18,914 nucleotides of DNA, taken from CANJJB01 sp964449295. Lineage in GTDB: Bacteria; Chlamydiota; Chlamydiia; Chlamydiales; Rhabdochlamydiaceae. A program made the position numbers and the translations under genes. Shown piece after piece: positions 1-6,391 of the stretch (position 1 is its first letter; each line of letters starts with the position of its first letter). The notes below the pieces were generated by a model. That model saw only the letters and a list, made by a program, of their open reading frames with translations. It was not told where the DNA came from and made no database searches. The stretch lies in the NCBI GenBank assembly GCA_964449295.1, contig CAYUZN010000025.1, positions 1 through 18,914 on the forward strand. Reading direction: 5' to 3'.

Positions 1-10
1 CATTAACATT

Positions 11-109
11 CGCTTCAATTTTGCTGTGCCCTAGCGGCTAACGGCTGCTCCTGCATTCTTCCCCGCAAATGAGTTGCGGGTCCCCTTCCATGTCAGTTCG
101 CAGTACCAT
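11..109 (+). repeat. Left arm of a 99-bp imperfect inverted repeat, with internal hairpin
   Basis: This stretch matches the reverse complement of 194-292 at 87 of 99 positions without gaps, by my base-by-base alignment. The spacer between the arms is 84 nt. Inside the arm is a 7-bp hairpin: stem CCCGCAA (62-68), loop ATGAG (69-73), stem TTGCGGG (74-80). The other arm keeps the hairpin with different bases. The similarity stops at position 11, and only ten bases of the window lie to its left. I do not recognise the family. It resembles, in layout only, a paired REP/BIME-type extragenic element. Confidence 0.9.
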
Positions 110-193
110 TTTTCTTTGTCTAAGCCAAATTCATTACAATTAAGCTTTCAAGGTTAAGAGCTGTGGGTTCAGATGAGACTAAAACGAGATAAG

Positions 194-292
194 ATGGTAC
201 TGCGAACTGACATGGAAGAGGCTCCACACCTCCTGTGTGGAGAAGAGTGCAGGAGCAGCCGATAGCCGCTAGGGCACAGCAAAATCGAAGCG
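194..292 (-). repeat. Right arm of the 99-bp inverted repeat, with covarying hairpin
   Basis: Read on the minus strand this arm aligns to 11-109 with 12 mismatches. Its internal hairpin has stem TCCACAC (223-229), loop CTCCT (230-234) and stem GTGTGGA (235-241). Six of the 12 differences between arms fall in the hairpin stem. They form three complete compensatory pairs, so the structure is kept while the sequence changes. The outer end at 292 coincides exactly with the outer end of the left arm at 11. Confidence 0.9.
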
Positions 293-447
293 CTAGCGTT
301 CCGAACGCAAAAAGAACAGTGCTCTGCACGGATTTTTGCGCAGAGGATCGATTTGGCAAAGCCCTAGTTAGGCGCAAGGGACGCAGGGCGCTTGTGCCCG
401 ACGTCTCTATTTCGCCTCTGTTATTTTTATAATGATGACGTAATCTC
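293..447. other. GC-rich intergenic segment with several small hairpins, no gene
   Basis: This segment is clearly richer in G+C than the flanking AT-rich genes up to about 420. It holds short stem-loops: GCGTT/AACGC (296-308, loop CCG), CTCTGC/GCAGAG (322-345, loop 12 nt) and GGGC/GCCC near 388-401. Open frames crossing it (for example plus strand 235-432 and minus strand 120-527) run through the inverted repeat and have no protein-like composition or Shine-Dalgarno site, so I do not call them genes. It may be part of the same repetitive element as the arms or a decayed structured RNA. I cannot tell which. Confidence 0.5.
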
Positions 448-1338
448 TTAAGAGACTTCTTGGTTTTTTGAAAGTTTGCTTTTAATAGCGGGAAGCATGG
501 CACGTACTTTAAGTTTGCCTTCTTCATACATCTGATGATTACAATCGTGAGAGAACATGCCGATATCTTGAAAACTCATTTTGATAGCAACGTCTGCTTG
601 TGCTAAAGAGTGGGCTACCAATTTTTGATAAGCGATCTCGACGCTGCGCTTAGCAATGCCCAGAAAATGGGAAGGTTTTGATGTAGGCAAACTCTCACTC
701 ACATCGATCGCAATAATGCATTCAGCGCCATATCGTTTAGCAATGTCAATCGGTAAAGGATTTGAGACCCCTCCATCGACAAGAACCCTGCTGTTTAAGT
801 GCACGGGTTTAAAAATACCTGGAAATGCACACGAGGCATGGATGGCACTTGGTAAATGTCCTTCGGAAATTTCCACCATCTCGCCACTAAAGAGATCGGT
901 TGCAACCACAATTAAAGGGATCGTGAGGTTAGCAAATGTTTGAGAACGAAGATTCTTTTGAAGAAATTTTTGCATCTTTTTTCCTTGAACAAGACCAAAG
1001 CGCGAATTGAAGACGTTCGTATCTAATAAATCTGATCGTTTAAGATTGAGAAAAAGAGGCGCTGTATCAATTGAACTTGGATTGTCTGCATAAAAAGCTC
1101 CGACAATGGCTCCAGCACTACAGCCAATAATTAAATCAGGCCTAATGCCTGCTGCTTCTAATTCATGAAGTGCTCCTAGATGGGCAATGCCTCTAGAGCC
1201 ACCACCACCCAATACCAACGCTATTTTAATAGGCTTTTTTGGAACAAATTGACACATAGGAGACTCCTTGATTTCAGGTGGGTGCAAAGAGGTACACGAA
1301 GCAAAAAACAAACACGAAATCAGAAAGTATAATAACAT
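448..1338 (-). CDS. Patatin-like phospholipase (RssA/YlbK type), possible lipoprotein
   Basis: The 296-residue product has the full patatin signature. This includes the glycine-rich oxyanion loop GGGGSRG (residues 44-50), the nucleophile elbow GCSAG with Ser74, and the DGG motif (188-190) carrying the catalytic Asp188. Family members hydrolyse acyl esters of lipids through a Ser-Asp dyad. The first 15 residues (MLLYFLISCLFFASC) look like a lipoprotein signal with Cys15 as a possible lipid anchor, which would place it in the envelope. However, the ATG at 1338 has no Shine-Dalgarno site. An internal ATG at 1255-1257 (Met28) has AAGGAG six bases upstream and would give a 269-residue protein without the signal. 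The gene lies 49 nt downstream of the repeat protein at 1388-2131 and may be cotranscribed with it. The family assignment is firm. The start and the substrate are not. Confidence 0.9.
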   Translation of the reverse strand: MLLYFLISCLFFASCTSLHPPEIKESPMCQFVPKKPIKIALVLGGGGSRGIAHLGALHELEAAGIRPDLIIGCSAGAIVGAFYADNPSSIDTAPLFLNLKRSDLLDTNVFNSRFGLVQGKKMQKFLQKNLRSQTFANLTIPLIVVATDLFSGEMVEISEGHLPSAIHASCAFPGIFKPVHLNSRVLVDGGVSNPLPIDIAKRYGAECIIAIDVSESLPTSKPSHFLGIAKRSVEIAYQKLVAHSLAQADVAIKMSFQDIGMFSHDCNHQMYEEGKLKVRAMLPAIKSKLSKNQEVS

Positions 1339-1387
1339 AAATTATGGAGGGAATTTGTCCCCATATAGTAACAAAAGGATTCTTTTT

Positions 1388-2131
1388 TTAAGAGAGATTT
1401 TTTTGATCTTTGAAGATTAGCAGGAACTTAATAATTTCAATTTCACCATTGGCGGCAGATGTTGTGAGAGCGTCATCAAGACATTTTAAGGAAAGCTTTT
1501 TGCCAATGATCTCAATAATTATTTGAATAATTTTGAGGTGGCAGGCAGAGGCTGCTTTGATGAAAGCATTTTCGACACACTCCATACGTATTTTATATCC
1601 GTAAGATGCTAGAATTTCTTTGACGATAGCGGGATAGTCGCTGATTGACGCATCTAAAAGAGCTGTTTCTAAAGAGGAACTTTTAAATTTATTGCCAGCT
1701 GCAAGCAGAATTTCTTTAACAATAGCGACTTCATCGTGAAAAACAGCTTCCATCAAGCCATCTTCTAAACATTTAAGACGCAGTTTAGGAAGGGATTGTT
1801 CAAGAATTATTTTAACAACAGAAGGATGCCTATTAGCAATAGCATCTGCAAGAGCTAATTCTAAGCAGGGAATAGTTATTTTAAGATCTGACGCAGAGAG
1901 AATCTCTTTAACAATTTTATCATGGCCTTTAGCTACGGCATTTAAAAGAGCGTTTTGCCAATATTTAAGCCGAATATTGCCATCAGGAGCATTGAGAATT
2001 CTTCTAACGACTTTTAAGTGTCCCCATGAAACAGCATCTAATAGATTATCTCTAATGCGATTTTCTAATTTTTTTTTGCTTTCAAAATTATGACAAATCT
2101 TTTTGTTTAAAGAATCCAACGTGTTTTTCAT
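1388..2131 (-). CDS. Ankyrin-like helical repeat protein with strict 32-residue period
   Basis: After a 28-residue basic head, the 247-residue product is six full 32-residue repeats (29-60, 61-92, 93-124, 125-156, 157-188, 189-220) plus a partial one (221-247). The repeat core reads roughly A-L-x-x-A-x-x-x-x-H-x-x-I-V-K-E-I-L, then a polar stretch ending in K-C-L-E. This resembles the two helices of an ankyrin repeat but lacks the TPLH turn and the usual 33-residue period. No catalytic motif, signal peptide or membrane segment is visible. The start ATG is preceded by AAGGAAG at good spacing. Such solenoids usually bind other proteins. In an intracellular bacterium a host-directed role is possible but is only inference. 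The patatin gene follows on the same strand. Confidence 0.8.
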   Translation of the reverse strand: MKNTLDSLNKKICHNFESKKKLENRIRDNLLDAVSWGHLKVVRRILNAPDGNIRLKYWQNALLNAVAKGHDKIVKEILSASDLKITIPCLELALADAIANRHPSVVKIILEQSLPKLRLKCLEDGLMEAVFHDEVAIVKEILLAAGNKFKSSSLETALLDASISDYPAIVKEILASYGYKIRMECVENAFIKAASACHLKIIQIIIEIIGKKLSLKCLDDALTTSAANGEIEIIKFLLIFKDQKNLS

Positions 2132-2228
2132 GCGACTTCCTTAAAAATAACGAAAAAATTTTAACTAAAATAAGCAATAAAAACAAGTAAAAACTAAATT
2201 TTAAATTATCCTCTCATGAGTAAAATCC

Positions 2229-2257
2229 TTGCGAATAAATGATTTGATCTGTAGCAT
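2229..2257 (+). promoter_or_regulatory. Possible sigma-70-type promoter for tRNA-Gln and prs
   Basis: TTGCGA (2229-2234) and TAGCAT (2252-2257) are separated by 17 bases. Each matches four of six consensus positions, and the expected start would lie about 14 bases before the tRNA. An alternative -35, TTGATC (2244-2249), has only a poor -10 partner. This is a weak call based on spacing and position. Confidence 0.3.
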
Positions 2258-2277
2258 AACTCTACTTTGTATATTGA

Positions 2278-2349
2278 TGGGGTGTCGCCAAGTGGTAAGG
2301 CAGTGGTTTTTGGTACCACCATTCGGAGGTTCGAATCCTTCCACCCCAA
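2278..2349 (+). tRNA. tRNA-Gln (anticodon UUG)
   Basis: A complete cloverleaf can be folded by eye. The acceptor stem is TGGGGTG/CACCCCA, the D-arm is GCC...GGC, and the anticodon stem is GTGGT/ACCAC with loop TTTTGGT, placing TTG at positions 34-36. The T-arm is GGAGG-TTCGAAT-CCTTC. It is very similar to bacterial tRNA-Gln. The discriminator base is A2349, and CCA is not encoded. The prs gene starts about 40 bases downstream with no clear terminator in between, so the two may share a transcript. Confidence 0.97.
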
Positions 2350-2389
2350 TTTTGTACGGAGGAGTTTTTCCTCATTGAATAAAGGCATC

Positions 2390-3292
2390 ATGAGCAGTAC
2401 ATACTTGGTGTTTGCTGGAACCTCTCATCCAGGACTTAGCAAACAGCTAGAAGAAGCTTTAAGTGTCAAATTAGGAAAGATTCAGATTGAGACTTTTCCA
2501 GATGGTGAGATAGGCGTTCGAATTTTAGAGAATGTTCACGGTCGGGATGTTTTCGTTTTGCAAACGATCGCACGGCAACCCAATCTCTATCTCATGGAAT
2601 TGCTCATTATTGTCGACGCTTTGAAGCGATCTGGTGCCAGGTTTGTGACGGCCGTTATTCCCTATTTTGGGTATGGACGGCAAGATCGAAAAGGTACCGA
2701 GAGAGTTCCGATTACGGCAAAGCTTGTGGCAGAGTTATTACAAAAAGCAGGTGTTGGCTATGTAATAACTATAGATTTGCACTCAGAGCAAATCCAAGGT
2801 TTTTTTGATATTCCGGTGGAGAACCTCTTTGGAAGGCCTCTCTTAGTAGAGACTCTAAAAAAGTGGCAACTTGAAAGACCAGTTGTGGTTTGTCCAGATG
2901 TTGGAAATATCAAATTAGCCAGAGCCTTTGCAGAGGATTTAGGAACATCTTACGCAGTTGTTGATAAGCGGCGCGTGAATGCAAAACAGGTTGAGAGTAA
3001 AGCCCTCATTGGAGACGTTGCAGGTAGGGACGTTATACTAGTGGATGATATCTCATCAACCGGCAGAACGCTGAGAGAAGCAGCAAAAGTCTGTAAGTTA
3101 CAGCAAGCAAATCGAATAGTTGCAGCTGTCACTCACGGATTATTGATGCACACAGCATTGAAGGGAAGTGCGATTGAGAAGATATTGATCACCAATACGG
3201 TAGATCTACAAGGAGATAATAACTTTGTAGATGTCGTTTCTGTGGCTCCATTATTTGCTCAAGCGATATGTAGACTTCAAATAAATGAATAA
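2390..3292 (+). CDS. prs: Ribose-phosphate pyrophosphokinase (PRPP synthase, class I)
   Basis: The enzyme makes PRPP from ribose 5-phosphate and ATP for nucleotide synthesis and salvage. The 300-residue product shows the ATP-contacting loop RQDRK (97-101), the metal-binding DLH (129-131), the KRR segment (193-195), and the PRPP loop VDDISSTGRT (218-227). Class I enzymes are usually 310-320 residues, so it is slightly short. The frame stays open back through the tRNA, so the first ATG of the frame (2267) cannot be the true start. The ATG at 2390 has only AAAGG four bases upstream. A TTG at 2375 has a much stronger GGAGGAG (2358-2364) ten bases before it and would add five residues. I give the ATG but cannot exclude the TTG. 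Confidence 0.95.
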   Translation: MSSTYLVFAGTSHPGLSKQLEEALSVKLGKIQIETFPDGEIGVRILENVHGRDVFVLQTIARQPNLYLMELLIIVDALKRSGARFVTAVIPYFGYGRQDRKGTERVPITAKLVAELLQKAGVGYVITIDLHSEQIQGFFDIPVENLFGRPLLVETLKKWQLERPVVVCPDVGNIKLARAFAEDLGTSYAVVDKRRVNAKQVESKALIGDVAGRDVILVDDISSTGRTLREAAKVCKLQQANRIVAAVTHGLLMHTALKGSAIEKILITNTVDLQGDNNFVDVVSVAPLFAQAICRLQINE

Positions 3293-3307
3293 CTTGTAAG
3301 AGTTATT
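3288..3307 (+). terminator. Hairpin overlapping the prs stop codon, possible attenuator
   Basis: AATAACT (3288-3294) and AGTTATT (3301-3307) form a perfect 7-bp AU-rich stem with loop TGTAAG. The stem contains the prs stop codon. No T-tract follows directly, so it is not a classical intrinsic terminator. It may weaken read-through or mark an mRNA processing site before rplY. Confidence 0.35.
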
Positions 3308-3342
3308 CACGTATTTTAAGTTTATTTAAGTGGAGAAATTTT

Positions 3343-3909
3343 ATGAAATTGATTGCAAAAGAGCGCAGCTCTGCAAAAAAAAGTGAAACCAAGCAGCTTA
3401 GAAGAGATGGCAAAATTCCCGTGATTCTGTATTCTCCGGGACAGCCAAATCGCCCTCTTGTGATTGAAGCAGCTGAATTTAAAGCGCTTCTACGATCTAT
3501 GAAACCAGGACATTTACCAACAACGGTCTTTGTGCTTGTCATTGATGGAAAAGAGCTCAAAGCGATTGTGAAAGATATTCAATATAAACTCACAACCTAT
3601 GATGTTTCCCATATCGATTTTGAACAGCTAGTAGATAATGTTCCTATCAGTATTAAAGTTCCTGTTCAATGCACAGGTATTGCTGAATGTGTTGGGATAA
3701 AAGCTGGTGGTTTTTTAAGACAGGTGAGCCGTCATGTGAAAGTCGAATGTTTACCTAAATATGCGCCTACAGAATTTTTAGTTGATGTCGCAAGTCTTGG
3801 GATTAAACAAGCTAAACGCATAGCCGATATTCAAATGCCAACAGGAGTCAGGCCCCTTGCTAAAATGGATGAAGTCGTTGTGGTCATCGCAAAACGAACC
3901 ACAGCCTAA
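3343..3909 (+). CDS. rplY: Ribosomal protein bL25, CTC/TL5 form
   Basis: The 188-residue protein has the two-domain layout of the long L25 (CTC/TL5) family. An N-terminal 5S rRNA-binding L25 domain (about 1-90, with RRDGKIPVILY near 20-30) is followed by a beta-rich TL5 domain (about 95-180, with IKVPVQCTGIAECVGIKAGG). GGAG lies seven bases before the ATG. The gene sits immediately before pth, as ctc does in Chlamydia, and its 3' end overlaps the start of pth. I infer a role in the 50S central protuberance from the family. Confidence 0.95.
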   Translation: MKLIAKERSSAKKSETKQLRRDGKIPVILYSPGQPNRPLVIEAAEFKALLRSMKPGHLPTTVFVLVIDGKELKAIVKDIQYKLTTYDVSHIDFEQLVDNVPISIKVPVQCTGIAECVGIKAGGFLRQVSRHVKVECLPKYAPTEFLVDVASLGIKQAKRIADIQMPTGVRPLAKMDEVVVVIAKRTTA

Positions 3910-4459
3910 GAGATATTTGATTGTTGGCCTGGGTAATCCTGGCAGTGCGTATGAAGATACGCGGCATAATGTTGGCTTTAGGGCAGTTCGAGAATTTGCC
4001 GAAAGACATAGCATGAAATTTCGGAAAGAGCCTCGTGTGTATGGAGAGCTTGCCGAAGGGGAAATAGAGGGAAATAAGGTGCTGCTCCTTCTTCCCATGA
4101 CTTATATGAATAATAGTGGTAAGTCAGTTCAAGCTTGTATGACTTATTTTAAGCTTGGATTAGAAGAGATGATCGTCGTTGTCGATGATATAGCTTTTAC
4201 CTTAGGGGACTTTAGGGTGAAAAAAGAAGGGAGTCCTGGGGGCCACAAGGGACTTAAAAGTATAGAAGAGCATTTAAAGACCTCTTCCTATTCTAGGCTC
4301 AGGATAGGAATTGGCACTCCTCAAGGACAGATACTAGCCGATTATGTGCTAGATAAGTTTCGAGAAGGAGATAAGAAGGCTCTTGAGCAAGTGTTGAGCA
4401 GGGTAGTAGATGCTTTAGACCTATTGGTCTGTAAACAAATAGAAAGATTGGAGAAATAA
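3857..4459 (+). CDS. pth: Peptidyl-tRNA hydrolase
   Basis: The enzyme cleaves peptidyl-tRNAs released from stalled ribosomes and recycles tRNA. Family motifs are clear: VGLGNPG, DTRHNVGF with the catalytic His, MTYMNNSGKSV, VVVDDI with the assisting Asp, and GSPGGHKGLKS. In the last motif the usual HNG reads HKG, so the position equivalent to E. coli Asn114 appears to be Lys. Starts are ambiguous. A TTG at 3857 has AGGAG (3843-3847) nine bases upstream, while an in-frame ATG at 3869 has no clear site. Either way the gene overlaps rplY by 41-53 nt, which suggests translational coupling. It gives 18-22 residues before the conserved core, longer than usual. Confidence 0.93.
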   Translation: MLKWMKSLWSSQNEPQPKRYLIVGLGNPGSAYEDTRHNVGFRAVREFAERHSMKFRKEPRVYGELAEGEIEGNKVLLLLPMTYMNNSGKSVQACMTYFKLGLEEMIVVVDDIAFTLGDFRVKKEGSPGGHKGLKSIEEHLKTSSYSRLRIGIGTPQGQILADYVLDKFREGDKKALEQVLSRVVDALDLLVCKQIERLEK

Positions 4460-4461
4460 GA

Positions 4462-4800
4462 ATGTCAAAAGAACGTAAAAATCTCTACGAGGGAATGTAT
4501 ATCTTGAGTGCAACACTCAGTGATGATGCTCGTCAGAAGGCGCTAGAAAAAATTACGGCTGGAATCACTGAAAAAGGTGGGGAAATCCACAAGATTTTTG
4601 ATCAAGGGCGTAAAAAAATGGCTTATCAGATTAATAAGAAAAGAGATGGCCATTATTTTTTACTCTACTTTTCAAGTTTAGCTAAAAACATGCAACAACT
4701 GTGGAAAGAGTATAACTTGAATGAAGATCTTATGCGTTTTATAACCCTTAAGGTTGAACAAGTTCCAGAAAAAATTGAATTTCAACTTTTACCTGAATAA
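4462..4800 (+). CDS. rpsF: Ribosomal protein bS6
   Basis: The 112-residue product is a standard-length S6. It has the opening LYEGMYIL strand, the central KKMAYQINKKRDGHYFLLYF segment, and the late LNEDLMRFITLKVE strand typical of the family. It starts three bases after the pth stop, with GGAG (4450-4453) eight bases upstream inside the pth coding end. S6 binds the 30S platform as a heterodimer with S18, and the S18 gene follows directly. Confidence 0.96.
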   Translation: MSKERKNLYEGMYILSATLSDDARQKALEKITAGITEKGGEIHKIFDQGRKKMAYQINKKRDGHYFLLYFSSLAKNMQQLWKEYNLNEDLMRFITLKVEQVPEKIEFQLLPE

Positions 4801-4812
4801 AGAGAGACAAGG

Positions 4813-5055
4813 ATGAGAAATACTATGGAAAATCCATTTATAAAAAAGAAAAAAAGTTGCCCATTTAAAGCAGCTAATATCAAACATATCGATTATAAAG
4901 ATACCGAGACATTGATTAGATTCATCACGGAAAGAGGGAAAATTTTACCACGAAGAGTTTCTGGGGTCTCTGCTTACTATCAAAAACAACTCGTTCAAGC
5001 CATTAAAAGAGCTCGTTACATGGGACTGCTCCCATTTGTATCAGAAATTCAATAA
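4813..5055 (+). CDS. rpsR: Ribosomal protein bS18
   Basis: The 80-residue basic protein has the S18 core: IDYKDTETLIRFITERGKILPRR, then SAYYQKQLVQAIKRARYMGLLPF. It partners S6 in the 30S platform, and its gene lies 12 bases after rpsF. The ATG at 4813 is preceded directly by AAGG with no spacer. A second in-frame ATG at 4825 (Met5) would have the same purines 12 bases away, so neither start is well placed. It carries one Cys in the head (Cys16), so no zinc site is expected. Confidence 0.96.
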   Translation: MRNTMENPFIKKKKSCPFKAANIKHIDYKDTETLIRFITERGKILPRRVSGVSAYYQKQLVQAIKRARYMGLLPFVSEIQ

Positions 5056-5064
5056 GGAGACCAC

Positions 5065-5532
5065 ATGAAACAGCAGTATTTATTAGTTGAAGATGTAGAA
5101 GATATCGGCAGAAGTGGAGAAGTGATCGCAGTGAAAGCTGGTTTTGCGCGCAATTATCTTATGCCGCAGAAAAAAGCTGTTCCTGCAACGCCACATACTT
5201 TGCGTATACAAGCAAAATTGCAAGAAGAAAGATCTAAAAAAGCAGCTCTTGATAAACGAGATGCAGAAGCTTTAGCTCAAAAAATTGAAGGTAAAACACT
5301 TCAGATCATCGTTAAAGTTGACCAAGAAGGGCATCTTTATGGATCTGTCAGTGCAGCTGAAATTCTACACTTGTTTGAGAAAGAAGGTATTAAGCTGGAA
5401 AAACGCAATATAGGGGTTCACCTTCATATTAAATCTTTAGGGCAACATCCTTTAGTGCTTAAGCTTAAAGAAGGCATTATCTGTAACTATATTTTAGATG
5501 TTGTTTCAGATAAGCCACTTGCTAAAAAATGA
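5065..5532 (+). CDS. rplI: Ribosomal protein bL9
   Basis: The 155-residue product has the two-lobed L9 layout. The N-terminal RNA-binding domain includes VEDIGRSGEVIAVKAGFARNYLMPQKKA, matching the L9 signature. It is followed by a charged connecting helix (about 45-78) and a C-terminal domain containing GSVSAAEI. AAGGAG stands seven bases before the ATG. The gene completes the rpsF-rpsR-rplI set and overlaps ispE by the four bases ATGA. L9 helps maintain reading frame on the 50S subunit (family knowledge). Confidence 0.96.
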   Translation: MKQQYLLVEDVEDIGRSGEVIAVKAGFARNYLMPQKKAVPATPHTLRIQAKLQEERSKKAALDKRDAEALAQKIEGKTLQIIVKVDQEGHLYGSVSAAEILHLFEKEGIKLEKRNIGVHLHIKSLGQHPLVLKLKEGIICNYILDVVSDKPLAKK

Positions 5533-6377
5533 TTTTCTTTTCCCCAGCGAAAATCAATCTTTTTTTTCGTGTCTTGAAAAAAAGAGATGATGGGTATCAT
5601 GAGATAGCCTCTTTGTACCAAGCTATCGGTTTAGGTGATACCCTCACTATCGAGTTACATCATCGTGATGAGCTCTCTTGTACTGACCCTTTGCTTGCAA
5701 CAGATGAGCGCAACCTCGTTTTAAAAGCCGTTCACCTCTTTCGCAAGAAAACAGGCCTTGCCATCACTGTTAAAATCGATCTCCATAAACAGATCCCTAT
5801 AGAAGCTGGGTTAGGTGGTGGGAGCTCTAATGCAGCCACGACTCTTTGGGCACTCAATCTACTTGCAGGCTCTCCCGTCTCTTTTCAGGATTTAGCTCTA
5901 TGGAGTTGCGAATTGGGATCTGATAGCGCATTCTTTTTTTCAAAAGGAACAGCTTTCTGCACAGGCAGAGGCGAAGTGTTTTCTTCTTTAGAAAATTTTT
6001 CAATTCCAACATCGCAAAAACTATGGATTGCAAAACCCTCTTACGGATTACCCACACCAAGTGTCTATCAAGCTTGCGATCTCTCCCTCATCACACCAAG
6101 AGATCCACAAGAAGCACTCTCTCGTCTTGCGAAAGGAGAAGCTTATTATTTTAATGATCTTGAAAACCCAGCTTTTACGTTAATTCCTCAGTTAGCAATC
6201 CTTAAAAAAAATCTCTTAGAGCTAGGTTTTTCATCTGTCACCATGACGGGCAGTGGTACGGCCTTTTTCTGTTTTGGTCCAAAGACATTAACCCCGCATC
6301 TTCCTGGAATAAAATTTTATGCAACAACTCCTCTTTTAAGAGAAGATCATGACTGGTATAAAACTCCTCAGATTTGA
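5529..6377 (+). CDS. ispE: 4-diphosphocytidyl-2-C-methyl-D-erythritol kinase
   Basis: This GHMP-family kinase phosphorylates CDP-methylerythritol in the MEP route to isoprenoid precursors. In 282 residues it has the opening SPAKINLFFRV with Lys8, the ATP loop GLGGGSSNAA (94-103), the GSDSAFFF segment with the probable catalytic Asp132, and the late TMTGSGTAFF motif. Its length is normal for IspE. The start overlaps the rplI stop (ATGA). The linkage of ispE to rplI matches the chlamydial order I know. Confidence 0.95.
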   Translation: MIFFSPAKINLFFRVLKKRDDGYHEIASLYQAIGLGDTLTIELHHRDELSCTDPLLATDERNLVLKAVHLFRKKTGLAITVKIDLHKQIPIEAGLGGGSSNAATTLWALNLLAGSPVSFQDLALWSCELGSDSAFFFSKGTAFCTGRGEVFSSLENFSIPTSQKLWIAKPSYGLPTPSVYQACDLSLITPRDPQEALSRLAKGEAYYFNDLENPAFTLIPQLAILKKNLLELGFSSVTMTGSGTAFFCFGPKTLTPHLPGIKFYATTPLLREDHDWYKTPQI

Positions 6378-6391
6378 TATTCTCTTCTCTT

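Noticed and set aside
235..432. 65-codon plus-strand open frame in the GC-rich segment
   Set aside because: Half of it is the right arm of the inverted repeat. It is Arg/Ala-rich as expected for GC-rich non-coding DNA and has no ribosome-binding site.
120..527. 135-codon minus-strand open frame across the left intergenic region
   Set aside because: It runs through both the inverted-repeat spacer and right arm and into the 3' end of the patatin gene. It has no ribosome-binding site, and its composition follows the repeat, not a protein.
656..943. Plus-strand frame inside the patatin gene
   Set aside because: It is antisense to the well-supported patatin coding region, which contains catalytic motifs in the minus frame.
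2267..2389. Extension of prs to ATG 2267
   Set aside because: This start lies upstream of and through the tRNA gene. The residues it would add encode the tRNA sequence, and Prs proteins do not have such a head.
2206..2391. Minus-strand frame covering the tRNA
   Set aside because: It lies antisense to a certain tRNA-Gln gene and the prs leader and has no family-like features.
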